From an uncultured Spirochaetaceae bacterium (GTDB taxonomy: Bacteria; Spirochaetota; Spirochaetia; Sphaerochaetales; Sphaerochaetaceae), in contig CALXLE010000144.1 of NCBI GenBank assembly GCA_944389115.1, positions 1-33,524 of the forward strand: a stretch of 33,524 bases of DNA, in the 5' to 3' direction. The position numbers were made by a program, and so were the translations under genes. The first letter of the stretch is position 1. Each line of letters begins with the position of its first letter. The notes beneath the pieces are model-generated. The model saw only the letters and a program-made list of their open reading frames with translations, had not been told where the DNA came from and did no database searches. This document shows positions 16,041 to 23,653 of this stretch, one piece after another.

Positions 16041-16096
16041 GCTGAGCACATATTGTGTTCTCAGCTATATATTAAGATGAATCACCTGATTTTCAA
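16041..16096 (-). promoter_or_regulatory. Promoter and 5' hairpin of the solute-binding protein gene
   Basis: TTGAAA (16091-16096) and TAATAT (16069-16074) are 16 bases apart on the minus strand. Immediately after, GCTGAG-AA-CACA-ATA-TGTG-CTCAGC (16065-16041) folds into a ten-pair hairpin ending just before the AAAAGGAGG ribosome binding site. The mRNA would start at the base of this hairpin. It could protect the mRNA 5' end or be an operator. Confidence 0.5.
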
Positions 16097-16129
16097 GAAG
16101 AAATTCATTCAGGATATACTGCATTGGAA

Positions 16130-16148
16130 ACGGCAATGAAATAGCCGT
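16130..16148 (-). terminator. Weak hairpin after the flavoprotein gene
   Basis: ACGGC and GCCGT, five pairs with a nine-base loop, are followed by TTTCC on the minus strand. It is a weak candidate between the flavoprotein gene and the solute-binding protein promoter. Confidence 0.25.
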
Positions 16149-16213
16149 GAATCCTCGTATTGGATTGATGCATCCGGCTGGGATCAGGAAGCTTATCAGC
16201 ATAGCATTGGATG

Positions 16214-17122
16214 CTATTCCTGCTCGTTGCCTCCTATGGAAGCAACCACTTTCCTATATGGTTCCAGCATTCCCTTCGCCATCATGCCATTCTTCTTGGC
16301 TCCAGGAAGCGATGCGAGGATGCCTACGAGCTTCATAGCGAGTATTCTCGCTTTGTGCTTCTGCGGAAAGTCGTTGTATAGTCCTCTGCTTTTATAGAAC
16401 CTGTGGTCTGCTTTCATCAGCCCTCTCATCTCATATATCAGGTCCCTGAATATCCTGCTGCCGCCGGTTCCGAAGAATGTCTTCGGCTCTTCTATTCCAT
16501 TTCTTATGGCATAGGATAGGCTCTCTGCTGCGTTCTTTATGGCCTTTGCCGTATCTTCTCCTTCATCTGCTGCGATCGCTGCGAGGAAATTCCCTCCGAC
16601 GGAAGCCCTTGCCTCAATGAGATCCTGGAGATTCCTTTCATCCCTCAGATCCCCTGCGATGATATAAGCAGCAGGGCGTCCTGCGGTCACTGCCCTGTGC
16701 CCGTTGCAGAACTGCCTGTCGTCATAGCACTTCATCGATGATGCAGTGTAGTGGTTCTCTATGCGGAATGCATAGACAATGCTGTCAGCATTCTGTATCT
16801 GCGTTCTGAGATATTCGTCAAACCCATCTTTATGGATGCATTTGCCGCTTGCTGCGCATGAAAGACATCCTATGCACCCTCCGCTGAATGGATACTCTCC
16901 GATATTATGCAGACTGCTTTCCATATCAAGCGAAGCTCTGAAATCATGGATCATGCTCTGCAGTGCTGTATCCCAGGCTGCGGCATTCGTTACTATCGAG
17001 ACCTTGTATCCAGGAGTCTTTTCCCTCTCGGGAAGGCATTTTCCATACTGGCGTACAGCATAATGAAGCTTTCTGGGAATCCCTCCTTCATGCAATCCTC
17101 TGCTGATCCTGAACTCCGTCAT
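16214..17122 (-). CDS. Iron-sulfur flavoprotein, possibly 5'-damaged
   Basis: This 302-residue protein has a flavodoxin-like region with the clustered cysteines GGCIGCLSCAASGKCIHKD (about residues 81-99), the pattern of 4Fe-4S flavodoxin-fold oxidoreductases, followed by DSIVYAFRIENHYT and VTAGRPAAYIIAG. It would transfer electrons via FMN and an iron-sulfur cluster; the substrate is unknown. The N-terminus lacks the usual phosphate-binding loop of a flavodoxin. A strong GGAGG with a GTG five bases later lies near 17210, but that frame (starting MKAGQKVTISDV) closes after about 40 codons. A frameshift in the 5' part of the gene is therefore possible. The first ATG in the long frame has no ribosome binding site. 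Confidence 0.55.
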   Translation of the reverse strand: MTEFRISRGLHEGGIPRKLHYAVRQYGKCLPEREKTPGYKVSIVTNAAAWDTALQSMIHDFRASLDMESSLHNIGEYPFSGGCIGCLSCAASGKCIHKDGFDEYLRTQIQNADSIVYAFRIENHYTASSMKCYDDRQFCNGHRAVTAGRPAAYIIAGDLRDERNLQDLIEARASVGGNFLAAIAADEGEDTAKAIKNAAESLSYAIRNGIEEPKTFFGTGGSRIFRDLIYEMRGLMKADHRFYKSRGLYNDFPQKHKARILAMKLVGILASLPGAKKNGMMAKGMLEPYRKVVASIGGNEQE

Positions 17123-17280
17123 CTTCCACCAGTCCTGGAGTTCCTTCCGTCTTTCTGCTTCTTTTGATGATGGTCACGTCTGAAATCGTCACTTTCTGTC
17201 CTGCTTTCACTTCTCCCTCCTAAATTTTACCGCAACGGAAAATGACCTCCAATACATTCTGGAGAAGAATTTTCAGAATC

Positions 17281-17303
17281 TTTAGTGCCCAGTTTAGTGC
17301 CCA
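17281..17303. repeat. Right paired arm-type repeat
   Basis: TTTAGTGCCCA occurs twice with a 12-base period (17281-17291 and 17293-17303), matching the pair at 14565-14587. It lies about 75 bases inside the right att core. Confidence 0.55.
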
Positions 17304-17330
17304 CCCCTGTTTTTGAGGGTATCTGGCAAA

Positions 17331-17374
17331 GAAAAAAGGCTCATCCGATCCCTTATCTGGAATAGAATAAGCCT
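17331..17374 (-). terminator. Replacement tRNA terminator supplied by the element
   Basis: On the minus strand AGGCTTATTC (17374-17365) pairs with GATGAGCCT (17345-17337), with G-T wobbles, and is followed by six T. It begins four bases after the 3' end of tRNA-Val and lies inside the inserted segment. Confidence 0.6.
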
Positions 17375-17377
17375 TAG

Positions 17378-17449
17378 TGGGCGATGCCAGGATTGAACTG
17401 GCGACTTCCACGATGTCAACGTGACACTCTCCCGCTGAGTTAACCGCCC
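17378..17449 (-). tRNA. tRNA-Val (anticodon GAC)
   Basis: The 72-base gene folds as a complete cloverleaf: acceptor GGGCGGT with ATCGCCC, D-stem ACTC/GAGT, anticodon stem TCACG/CGTGG around the loop TTGACAT (anticodon GAC), T-stem GCCAG/CTGGC with loop TTCAATC, and discriminator A. CCA is not encoded, so it must be added after transcription. A TTGACA/TAATGT promoter lies upstream. The 3' 44 bases are duplicated at 14392-14435, showing that this gene was used as an integration site and kept intact. Confidence 0.93.
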
Positions 17450-17460
17450 ATTGCTCTGCA

Positions 17461-17489
17461 ACATTAGCATCCTTAACAATAAGTGTCAA
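17461..17489 (-). promoter_or_regulatory. Promoter of tRNA-Val
   Basis: On the minus strand a perfect TTGACA (17484-17489) and TAATGT (17461-17466) are 17 bases apart. The start would be a few bases before the mature tRNA 5' end. Confidence 0.65.
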
Positions 17490-17540
17490 GAGTTCATTTC
17501 TCAAGTATCATTCCAGAGAAGAAAAATCCAGCTTGCACAT

Positions 17541-17605
17541 TTAACAAACTCCTAACATATTTTTGTACACCGCACACTTTACACGAATTTAACGATTATT
17601 TTACG
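17541..17605 (+). promoter_or_regulatory. Pho-box-like direct repeat array upstream of pit
   Basis: TTAACA (17541), CTAACA (17552) and a degenerate TTGTAC (17563) repeat every 11 bases. A second set, TTTACA (17578), TTAACG (17589) and TTTACG (17600), also repeats every 11 bases. TT(A/T)ACA with an 11-base period is the form bound by PhoP of Gram-positive bacteria and, more loosely, other OmpR-type regulators. The array ends ten bases before the phosphate transporter start codon. TTGCAC (17533-17538) could be a -35 element. Confidence 0.5.
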
Positions 17606-17615
17606 CTTTCTTCTG

Positions 17616-18671
17616 ATGGATGTTTCATTTGCGAATTTCTGGCAGCAGATCTTCTCATCTCCTGCATTGATGATAACAGCAGCTCTTACGCTGGGCGTAA
17701 TCTTTGTCAATGGATGGACAGATGCACCGAATGCGATAGCTACATGCATAACAACACGCTGCATGCGGCCACGCCCTGCGATAATGATGAGTGCTGCGTT
17801 CAATTTCCTAGGCGTTCTCATAATGACACGGATCAATGCATCTGTTGCCTCAACGATAAGCAATATGGTTGATTTCGGTTCTGATACCACCACAGCCTTG
17901 CTTGCTCTTTCAGCGGCTCTGTTCTCGATTGTCGTATACAGTACCGCTGCATCATATTTCGGCATACCCACAAGTGAGAGCCACAGTCTTATCGCAGGTC
18001 TCACAGGCGCTGCGATAGCAACGCAGGAAGGGCTTGCGGCCGTTAACGGTGCTGAATGGGTGAAGGTCCTCTACGGTCTTGTGCTCTCCCTTCTTCTGGG
18101 ATTCATTGCAGGATATGCCGTATGCCGCGTTGTCGCATTCCTGTTCAGAAACCTTGATAGAAGAAAGGCCAATGGATTCTTCCGCTATGCGCAGATCGCA
18201 GGTGCTGCGGCAATGAGCTTCATGCATGGGGCACAGGATGGACAGAAGTTCATAGGCGTTCTCTTTCTAGGTCTCGCATTCGCCAACGGGGAGACAAGCG
18301 TCCATGGTGTCATGATACCGATATGGCTGATGGTCCTCTGCTCAATCGTTATGGGCCTTGGTACAAGTGTCGGAGGAGAGAAAATCATCAGATCGGTCGG
18401 GATGGACATGGTTAAGCTTGAGAAATACCAAGGCTTCAGTGCTGATATAGCAGCATCGCTATGCCTCCTCTTCTCATCGGTATTCGGTATCCCAGTATCA
18501 ACCACGCATACGAAAACAAGTGCAATAATGGGCGTCGGAGCATCGAAAAGAATCAGTGCGATAAATTTCTCGGTTGTTAAGGACATGATGCTTACCTGGA
18601 TATTCACATTCCCAGGATGCGGATTGATAAGCTTCGTGATGGCAAAGATATTCCTTGCCATCTTTGGATAA
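17616..18671 (+). CDS. pit: PiT-family inorganic phosphate transporter
   Basis: This 351-residue membrane protein has both PiT signature repeats: NGWTDAPNAIAT at residues 32-43 and MHGAQDGQKFIGV in the second half, plus GIPTSESHSLIAG and GIPVSTTHTKTSA. PiT proteins import phosphate, usually as a metal-phosphate complex, driven by protons or sodium. A DUF47 gene follows after 12 bases, the usual partner. There is no Shine-Dalgarno before the ATG, and the 11-bp repeat array runs almost up to it, so the leader must be very short. The length is at the compact end of the family. Confidence 0.9.
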   Translation: MDVSFANFWQQIFSSPALMITAALTLGVIFVNGWTDAPNAIATCITTRCMRPRPAIMMSAAFNFLGVLIMTRINASVASTISNMVDFGSDTTTALLALSAALFSIVVYSTAASYFGIPTSESHSLIAGLTGAAIATQEGLAAVNGAEWVKVLYGLVLSLLLGFIAGYAVCRVVAFLFRNLDRRKANGFFRYAQIAGAAAMSFMHGAQDGQKFIGVLFLGLAFANGETSVHGVMIPIWLMVLCSIVMGLGTSVGGEKIIRSVGMDMVKLEKYQGFSADIAASLCLLFSSVFGIPVSTTHTKTSAIMGVGASKRISAINFSVVKDMMLTWIFTFPGCGLISFVMAKIFLAIFG

Positions 18672-18683
18672 GGAGTAAGGATT

Positions 18684-19307
18684 ATGGCAAAGAAACAGGA
18701 TACATTCTATTTTGATACATTCACAGCATGCGCAGCTCATGCCGTAAAGGCATCGGAAATACTCCGCAGATGCATAACGGAATATAATCCGGATAATCTT
18801 GACCCGATACTCGAAGAGATACACAAGGTCGAGCATGATGCGGATATGAAGAAGCATGATCTCATCAATGTGCTTGTGAAGGCTTTCATCACTCCTATCG
18901 AAAGAGAGGATATTATGCTGATGAGCCAGTGCCTTGATGAGGTCGTGGATAAGCTTGAGGATGTCGTCCTCAGACTTTACTGTGACAATGTACGCTCAAT
19001 CCGCCCAGATATGGCAGCGTCCGTGGATGTCGTTGAGCGCTGCTGCAAGGAAATGCTCCTCATGACAGAGGATTTTGCTGATTTCAGGCATTCGAAGACC
19101 CTCAAGGAGAGGATAATCAACATCAACACAATGGAAGAGGAAGCGGATAAGCTCTTCATTGCAAGCATGCGTCGCCTCCATACATCGGAGACTGATCCGC
19201 TTGAGATCATCATCTGGCGTGATATCTACAGATACCTTGAGCAGTGTGCCGATGCATGCGAGCACGTTGCAGATGCCTGTGAGAAGGTATTGATGAACAA
19301 TACCTGA
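18684..19307 (+). CDS. DUF47 (PhoU-like) phosphate transport accessory protein
   Basis: This 207-residue, all-helical DUF47 protein shows the family pattern EEIHKVEHDADMKKHDL, AFITPIEREDIMLMSQCLDEVVDKLED and the C-terminal IIIWRDIYRYLEQCADACEHVAD. DUF47 proteins are PhoU-like, bind metals through conserved acidic and histidine residues, and are encoded with PiT transporters, which they are thought to regulate. The ribosome binding site GGAG is eight bases before the ATG. It ends four bases from the convergent MATE gene. Confidence 0.9.
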   Translation: MAKKQDTFYFDTFTACAAHAVKASEILRRCITEYNPDNLDPILEEIHKVEHDADMKKHDLINVLVKAFITPIEREDIMLMSQCLDEVVDKLEDVVLRLYCDNVRSIRPDMAASVDVVERCCKEMLLMTEDFADFRHSKTLKERIININTMEEEADKLFIASMRRLHTSETDPLEIIIWRDIYRYLEQCADACEHVADACEKVLMNNT

Positions 19308-19311
19308 CCTA

Positions 19312-20670
19312 TCACTGATTGATGCTCTCAGGATGATCCTTCATCATTATCGTATGGCGTTCTCTTGAGAGCACGAAGACTGAAAGCACGGCGCCCAGAA
19401 GCGATGTCAGCGGGAAATTGAGCCATATGCCTGTCAATCCCAGTCCCTGCATTGCGAAAAGAAGCGCTACGGGGAAGACAAAAGCCATTGAGACGGAAAT
19501 CACAGCAGCATAGCGTGAACGCTCAAGCGCCAGCATGAAACTCTGTGTTGAGAAAGATATCCATCTCGTCAGATATGTGAATGCAAAGACCGTCACAGCA
19601 AATGAAGCATATGAGGGGACTTCTCCGGCAATGAATGCTGAGAGTATTCCATCAGGGTTCAGGAAACAGATCAGGAATGCAACAAGGCAGATTGATGCAG
19701 CAACCGAATAGCAGAGCTTCTCGATAGAGCGTACCCTCGAAGGATAGCCTGCACCCCAGTTATAGCCTATGGCAGGCTGCAGAGAATCACACGAGCCATA
19801 CATTATCGGGAAGACGATTCCATCAGCATACATAAGAACACCATATACCGAGACCGCTGCCTCACCGCCATAGCGTACCAACATGATATTCATGATTATC
19901 GAGGTAAGCCTTCCTGCGATATTATTCAGGAAACTCGGAAGTCCGCAGGCAATAATCTTCTCGATTATCCTGAATGAGAACACAGGACGGACAAATCCAA
20001 GGGCAAGCCTTCCGCGGAAGAACGGCAACAGTGAAAGGAATGCTGTGATGATCATGCCAGTACACGATGCGAATGCAGCCGCCCAGATACCGAAGCCGCA
20101 GATTCCAAGAAGGAAAAACTCAAATACACCGCAGAATATGGACATGAAGATATTAAGCCCCATGCTTGTGCGTATGCGACCACAGATTCTCAGATAGTTA
20201 TCTGAGGCGAAGACCATCGTCGAGAGAGGAGACATCATAGCATATGTCCTTAAATATGCCACGGCATCGGAAGCAAACTTTCCTTCGGCCCCCATCAGAC
20301 GCATGAAAACAGGTGCCATCGCAAAAAGAAAAGCGCCCATGACAGCACCAAGAGCAACTATAAGAATGCAAGAAAGCGTGAATATCCTGTCCGCATCCTT
20401 CTTCCGTCCCTCCCCCAGCGCGATTGAAATAGGGACTGCGGAACCTACTCCTATCAAATCAGCAATAGCAAAATTGATGATGACAAACGGCATGGCGAGA
20501 TTCAGGGCAGCGAACGATGTATCCCCAAGCAGATTGCCCACAAATACACCATCCAGTGTCTGATACATAGCAGATGCAAGCATGCCTATTGCTCCCGGAA
20601 CCGATGCCTTGAGGAAAAGCCTCCCGGGACTTGTTCTTACGAAAAGATCATACTGTGCTTTGTTTCTCAT
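19312..20670 (-). CDS. MATE-family efflux transporter (MepA-like)
   Basis: This 452-residue protein has twelve hydrophobic helices in two halves, with the MATE-like segments SVPGAIGMLASAMYQTLDGVFVG near the N-terminus and GSCDSLQPAIGYNWGAG in the second half, a pattern resembling MepA. It should export cationic drugs or metabolites in exchange for sodium or protons. The start is set at MRNKAQYDLF because AGGAG lies five bases upstream; a longer frame would add 23 residues foreign to the family and would cross that site. Confidence 0.85.
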   Translation of the reverse strand: MRNKAQYDLFVRTSPGRLFLKASVPGAIGMLASAMYQTLDGVFVGNLLGDTSFAALNLAMPFVIINFAIADLIGVGSAVPISIALGEGRKKDADRIFTLSCILIVALGAVMGAFLFAMAPVFMRLMGAEGKFASDAVAYLRTYAMMSPLSTMVFASDNYLRICGRIRTSMGLNIFMSIFCGVFEFFLLGICGFGIWAAAFASCTGMIITAFLSLLPFFRGRLALGFVRPVFSFRIIEKIIACGLPSFLNNIAGRLTSIIMNIMLVRYGGEAAVSVYGVLMYADGIVFPIMYGSCDSLQPAIGYNWGAGYPSRVRSIEKLCYSVAASICLVAFLICFLNPDGILSAFIAGEVPSYASFAVTVFAFTYLTRWISFSTQSFMLALERSRYAAVISVSMAFVFPVALLFAMQGLGLTGIWLNFPLTSLLGAVLSVFVLSRERHTIMMKDHPESINQ

Positions 20671-20701
20671 TGACTCTCCTAGCAGCAAGGAACACGAAAC
20701 G

Positions 20702-20735
20702 CCAGGAATGGAATCCTGATGATTCCCATTCCTGG
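20702..20735 (-). terminator. Terminator of the copA-csoR unit
   Basis: CCAGGAATGG (20702-20711) and CCATTCCTGG (20726-20735) pair, and the inner AATC/GATT extends the stem to about 14 pairs with one bulged base. It lies 53 bases after the csoR stop. The following minus-strand tail (CGTTTCGTGTT) is moderately T-rich. Confidence 0.6.
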
Positions 20736-20787
20736 GCAACAGCTACTCTATGGACTGCAGAAAATAATGTCAACAGAGCAATTTAGC

Positions 20788-21057
20788 TCAGGCCTGATCT
20801 GCCATCTTCTCAAGAACAGCCAGAGCTTCCTCTACCTTCGGATTATCCTCATCGGTACTCAAGGCCTCCTTCACACAGCTTCTGACATGGGCCCTGAGAA
20901 TCATCTTGTTCACATTCTTCAGCAGAGCTATCGTACTCATGAGCTGTGTGGAGATATCTATGCAATAGCGATCATCATCGATCATGCGGAGGATCCCATC
21001 AAGCTGACCTTTTGCTATCTTTATTTTCTTTGTCGCATCAGCGTGATCAGCCTTCAA
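20788..21057 (-). CDS. csoR: CsoR-type copper-sensing repressor
   Basis: This 89-residue, all-helical protein of the CsoR/RcnR/FrmR family has the copper ligand pattern Cys32 (RYCIDIS), His57 and Cys61 (HVRSCVKEAL), which distinguishes CsoR from nickel and formaldehyde sensors. Copper(I) binding releases it from DNA. The start is TTG, with GAGGTG upstream inside the end of copA; the genes overlap by 11 bases, so translation is coupled. No other start fits. The copA promoter upstream carries a GC-rich inverted repeat of the CsoR type, giving a simple feedback circuit. Confidence 0.9.
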   Translation of the reverse strand: MKADHADATKKIKIAKGQLDGILRMIDDDRYCIDISTQLMSTIALLKNVNKMILRAHVRSCVKEALSTDEDNPKVEEALAVLEKMADQA

Positions 21058-21259
21058 TCCCAGTCACCTCATATCCTGCATCGGCGACAGCAGTCCTCAG
21101 ATCTTCATCCGAGACATTGCCAGTATAGCTCACAGTGGCTGACTTCCCTTCAAGGGATACCTCTGCATTCTCAACGCCATTGACCTTAATAAGAGCATCA
21201 TGGACATGCTTCACGCAGTGCTGGCACATCATTCCCTCTACACCAATCTTCTTTACCAT
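21047..21259 (-). other. Possible internal start for a free CopZ-like copper chaperone
   Basis: Within copA, an in-frame ATG opens the C-terminal metal-binding domain (MVKKIGVEGMMCQHCVKHV) and would give a 70-residue protein of exactly CopZ size. GGAGGAAGG lies just upstream, giving a plausible ribosome binding site (AAGG seven bases away). The linker before it, rich in acidic and polar residues, looks like a former gene junction. Separate translation is inference. Confidence 0.35.
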
Positions 21260-23647
21260 AGCTTTACCTTCCTCCTCTGGTATATTCCCAGTATTTCTTC
21301 TATCTGTGAAGATAGTTTCCGATACATTGCATGCTCTACCCTCAGCACTGGCAGAATCCTCTTCATCAATCGCAGGATGCTTTGGGGAGAAGAACCTCAG
21401 CCGGAGCGCGTTCGATACGACGAATACCGATGAGAAGCTCATCGCGAATGCTCCGATCATGGGGCTTAGCTTTATCCCGAATGCTGGATAAAGAACGCCT
21501 GCTGCAATTGGGATGCATATCGCATTATAGAAAAGCGCCCAGAACAGATTCTCCTTTATATTCCTAAGCGTAGCCTTGCCAAGCTGTATAGCCCCGGGAA
21601 CATCCAATAGATCGCTCTTCATCAGTACAAGGTCAGCAGACTCAATCGCTATATCGGTCCCTGCTCCGATCGCGATGCCAACATCGGCCCTAGCAAGTGC
21701 CGGAGCATCATTTATTCCGTCGCCGACCATCGCAGTCCTTGTTCCTTCCTCCTGATACCGCCTGACTGCCTTCTCCTTATCTTCTGGAAGAACCTCGGCG
21801 ATAACATCATCAACACCAACCTTCTGCTGTATGGCTTTTGCTGTGCGGAGGTTATCACCGGTAAGCATAACGGTGCGTATTCCCATGCTTCTCAGCTCGG
21901 ATACTGCACTTCTGCTTGTCTTTTTGACGGTATCAGCAAGAGCAATAACCATGAACAGCACTCCATCAGCAAGAAAGAAAAGCGGAGTCTTACCCTGGCT
22001 GGAAAGAAGCTCATCCAGCTTCCTTTCCGCCTCACCATAGAGTTCATTCTTCTCCAGAAGCTTTCTGTTTCCACCCTCGATGAGATGTCCATCAACCATT
22101 CCGCTTATACCTTCGCCCGGGACGCTTCTGAATCCGGAGGCTTCAATTATCGCAATCGAATTCAGGGATGCATACTCCGCAATGGCCTCACCGAGAGGGT
22201 GACCAGAAAGCTTTTCCAGCGAAGCAGCATAGGAAACCGCCCTGTCATGATCCCATCCCTTATTTATGATTACATCTGTGACAGCAGGATGCCCTTCAGT
22301 AATCGTTCCTGTTTTGTCCAGGATAACGGTCCTGATATCATGCAGGATTTCAAGTGCTTCCGCCGATTTTATCAGGACTCCATTCTGCGCCCCCTTTCCT
22401 GTACCGACCATTATGGCTGTGGGAGTTGCAAGCCCAAGAGCGCACGGACACGAGATCACAAGCACGGATATAGCAATAGAGAGGGAGAACTCAAGACTCT
22501 CCCCTGCAATCATCCAGCAGATGAACGCCACCAGTGCGATAGAAATCACAATCGGTACAAAAACCCCGCTGACCTTGTCAGCCATTTTTGCGATGGGGGC
22601 CTTGGATGATGTTGCCTCATCAACCAATCTTATAATGCCAGCGAGCGTGGTTTCATCCCCTGTATGCTGCACATCCATCCTTACATAGCCTGATACAAGG
22701 ACAGTACCACCTATCAGCTTATCTCCAGGACCTTTCTCGACAGGGATGCTCTCGCCTGTTATCGCAGCCTCATCAACAGCACCGCTTCCCTCCCTGACAA
22801 GCCCATCGGCAGGTATGGAATCCCCTGCTTTTATCACTGCTATATCCCCTTTCATGATATCAGCAGCATCAATCTCGGTTTCTTTGCCATCCCTGATAAC
22901 TACAGCTCTCTTCGGCGCAAGATCCATCAGCTTTCTGATTGCGTCCGACGTCCTTCCCTTCGCTCTCGCCTCAAAGAACTTGCCAAGCGTAATCAGGGTA
23001 AGAATCATTCCAGCGGATTCGAAATAGAGATCCATCGCGAATGCATGTGCGACCTCCATATTGCCATGTCCGAGAGCAGAGGCAATCTTATAAAGCGCAT
23101 ATATGCCATATACGACAGCAGCACCCGAGCCGAGGGCTATGAGCGAATCCATGTTCGGAGCCCTGTTCCATAGTGCACGGAAGCCATTTACAAAGAATTT
23201 CCTGTTTATGAAAAGAAGCGGAATGACAATGATGAAAAGAGTAAGGGCAAAAACCATCGAGTTCTCTGTTCCTAAAAGGAACCCTGGAAGAGGCCAGCCC
23301 ATCATATGACCCATCGAAATATAGAATAAAGGAACTGCAAAGACGATGGATGCGATGAGACGATGCTTCATCCTGAGATACTCTTCTCTTGCAGCATCCT
23401 TTCCCTGCCCCGATTCCTTTGCGGCAGGGCTTGCACCTTTCACGGAAGCACCATACCCGGCCTTCTCGACAGCGGAGATTATCGTGCCATCGTCAATTGC
23501 TGACTCGTCAAACACAACTGACATGCTGTTCTTGAGCAGATTCACCGATACATCGGAAACCCCGTCCAGGGCCCTGACGCATTTATCTACGCGGGAAGAA
23601 CATGCGGCGCAGCTCATCCCTGTCACATCGAACTGTTCGTGTTTCAT
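21047..23647 (-). CDS. copA: Copper-exporting P1B-type ATPase with N- and C-terminal metal-binding domains
   Basis: The 866-residue ATPase begins with a heavy-metal domain (GMSCAAC, Cys13 and Cys16). It has the actuator motif TGES (297-300), the membrane metal site CPC (400-402), the phosphorylation site DKTGT (444-448), the HPLGEA motif and the hinge GDGINDAPA. After a long linker it ends in a second heavy-metal domain (GMMCQHC). It pumps copper(I) out of the cytoplasm at the cost of ATP. The start is set at MKHEQF, six bases after a TATATC -10 box and without a good ribosome binding site; an upstream start would lie in the -35 box. csoR follows with an overlap. Confidence 0.92.
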   Translation of the reverse strand: MKHEQFDVTGMSCAACSSRVDKCVRALDGVSDVSVNLLKNSMSVVFDESAIDDGTIISAVEKAGYGASVKGASPAAKESGQGKDAAREEYLRMKHRLIASIVFAVPLFYISMGHMMGWPLPGFLLGTENSMVFALTLFIIVIPLLFINRKFFVNGFRALWNRAPNMDSLIALGSGAAVVYGIYALYKIASALGHGNMEVAHAFAMDLYFESAGMILTLITLGKFFEARAKGRTSDAIRKLMDLAPKRAVVIRDGKETEIDAADIMKGDIAVIKAGDSIPADGLVREGSGAVDEAAITGESIPVEKGPGDKLIGGTVLVSGYVRMDVQHTGDETTLAGIIRLVDEATSSKAPIAKMADKVSGVFVPIVISIALVAFICWMIAGESLEFSLSIAISVLVISCPCALGLATPTAIMVGTGKGAQNGVLIKSAEALEILHDIRTVILDKTGTITEGHPAVTDVIINKGWDHDRAVSYAASLEKLSGHPLGEAIAEYASLNSIAIIEASGFRSVPGEGISGMVDGHLIEGGNRKLLEKNELYGEAERKLDELLSSQGKTPLFFLADGVLFMVIALADTVKKTSRSAVSELRSMGIRTVMLTGDNLRTAKAIQQKVGVDDVIAEVLPEDKEKAVRRYQEEGTRTAMVGDGINDAPALARADVGIAIGAGTDIAIESADLVLMKSDLLDVPGAIQLGKATLRNIKENLFWALFYNAICIPIAAGVLYPAFGIKLSPMIGAFAMSFSSVFVVSNALRLRFFSPKHPAIDEEDSASAEGRACNVSETIFTDRRNTGNIPEEEGKAMVKKIGVEGMMCQHCVKHVHDALIKVNGVENAEVSLEGKSATVSYTGNVSDEDLRTAVADAGYEVTGIEG

Positions 23648-23653
23648 ACTCTC

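Larger units (their letters stand above)
14392..17421. mobile_element. Integrase-less 3-kb element in tRNA-Val
   Basis: The segment between the two 44-bp direct repeats is 2,942 bp. It carries a solute-binding protein gene, an iron-sulfur flavoprotein gene, paired short repeats near each end (14565-14587 and 17281-17303), and at the right end a terminator serving the tRNA gene. No integrase, excisionase or replication gene is present. It may be a cargo element moved by an integrase elsewhere, or the remnant of a larger island. The stretch 14436-14773 holds the left arm repeats, the terminator at 14713 and no gene. Confidence 0.6.

Noticed and set aside
17220..17504. Reading frame running through tRNA-Val
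   Set aside because: The frame reads through the tRNA cloverleaf (translated DIVEVASSILASP), a common artefact over tRNA genes; not a protein gene.
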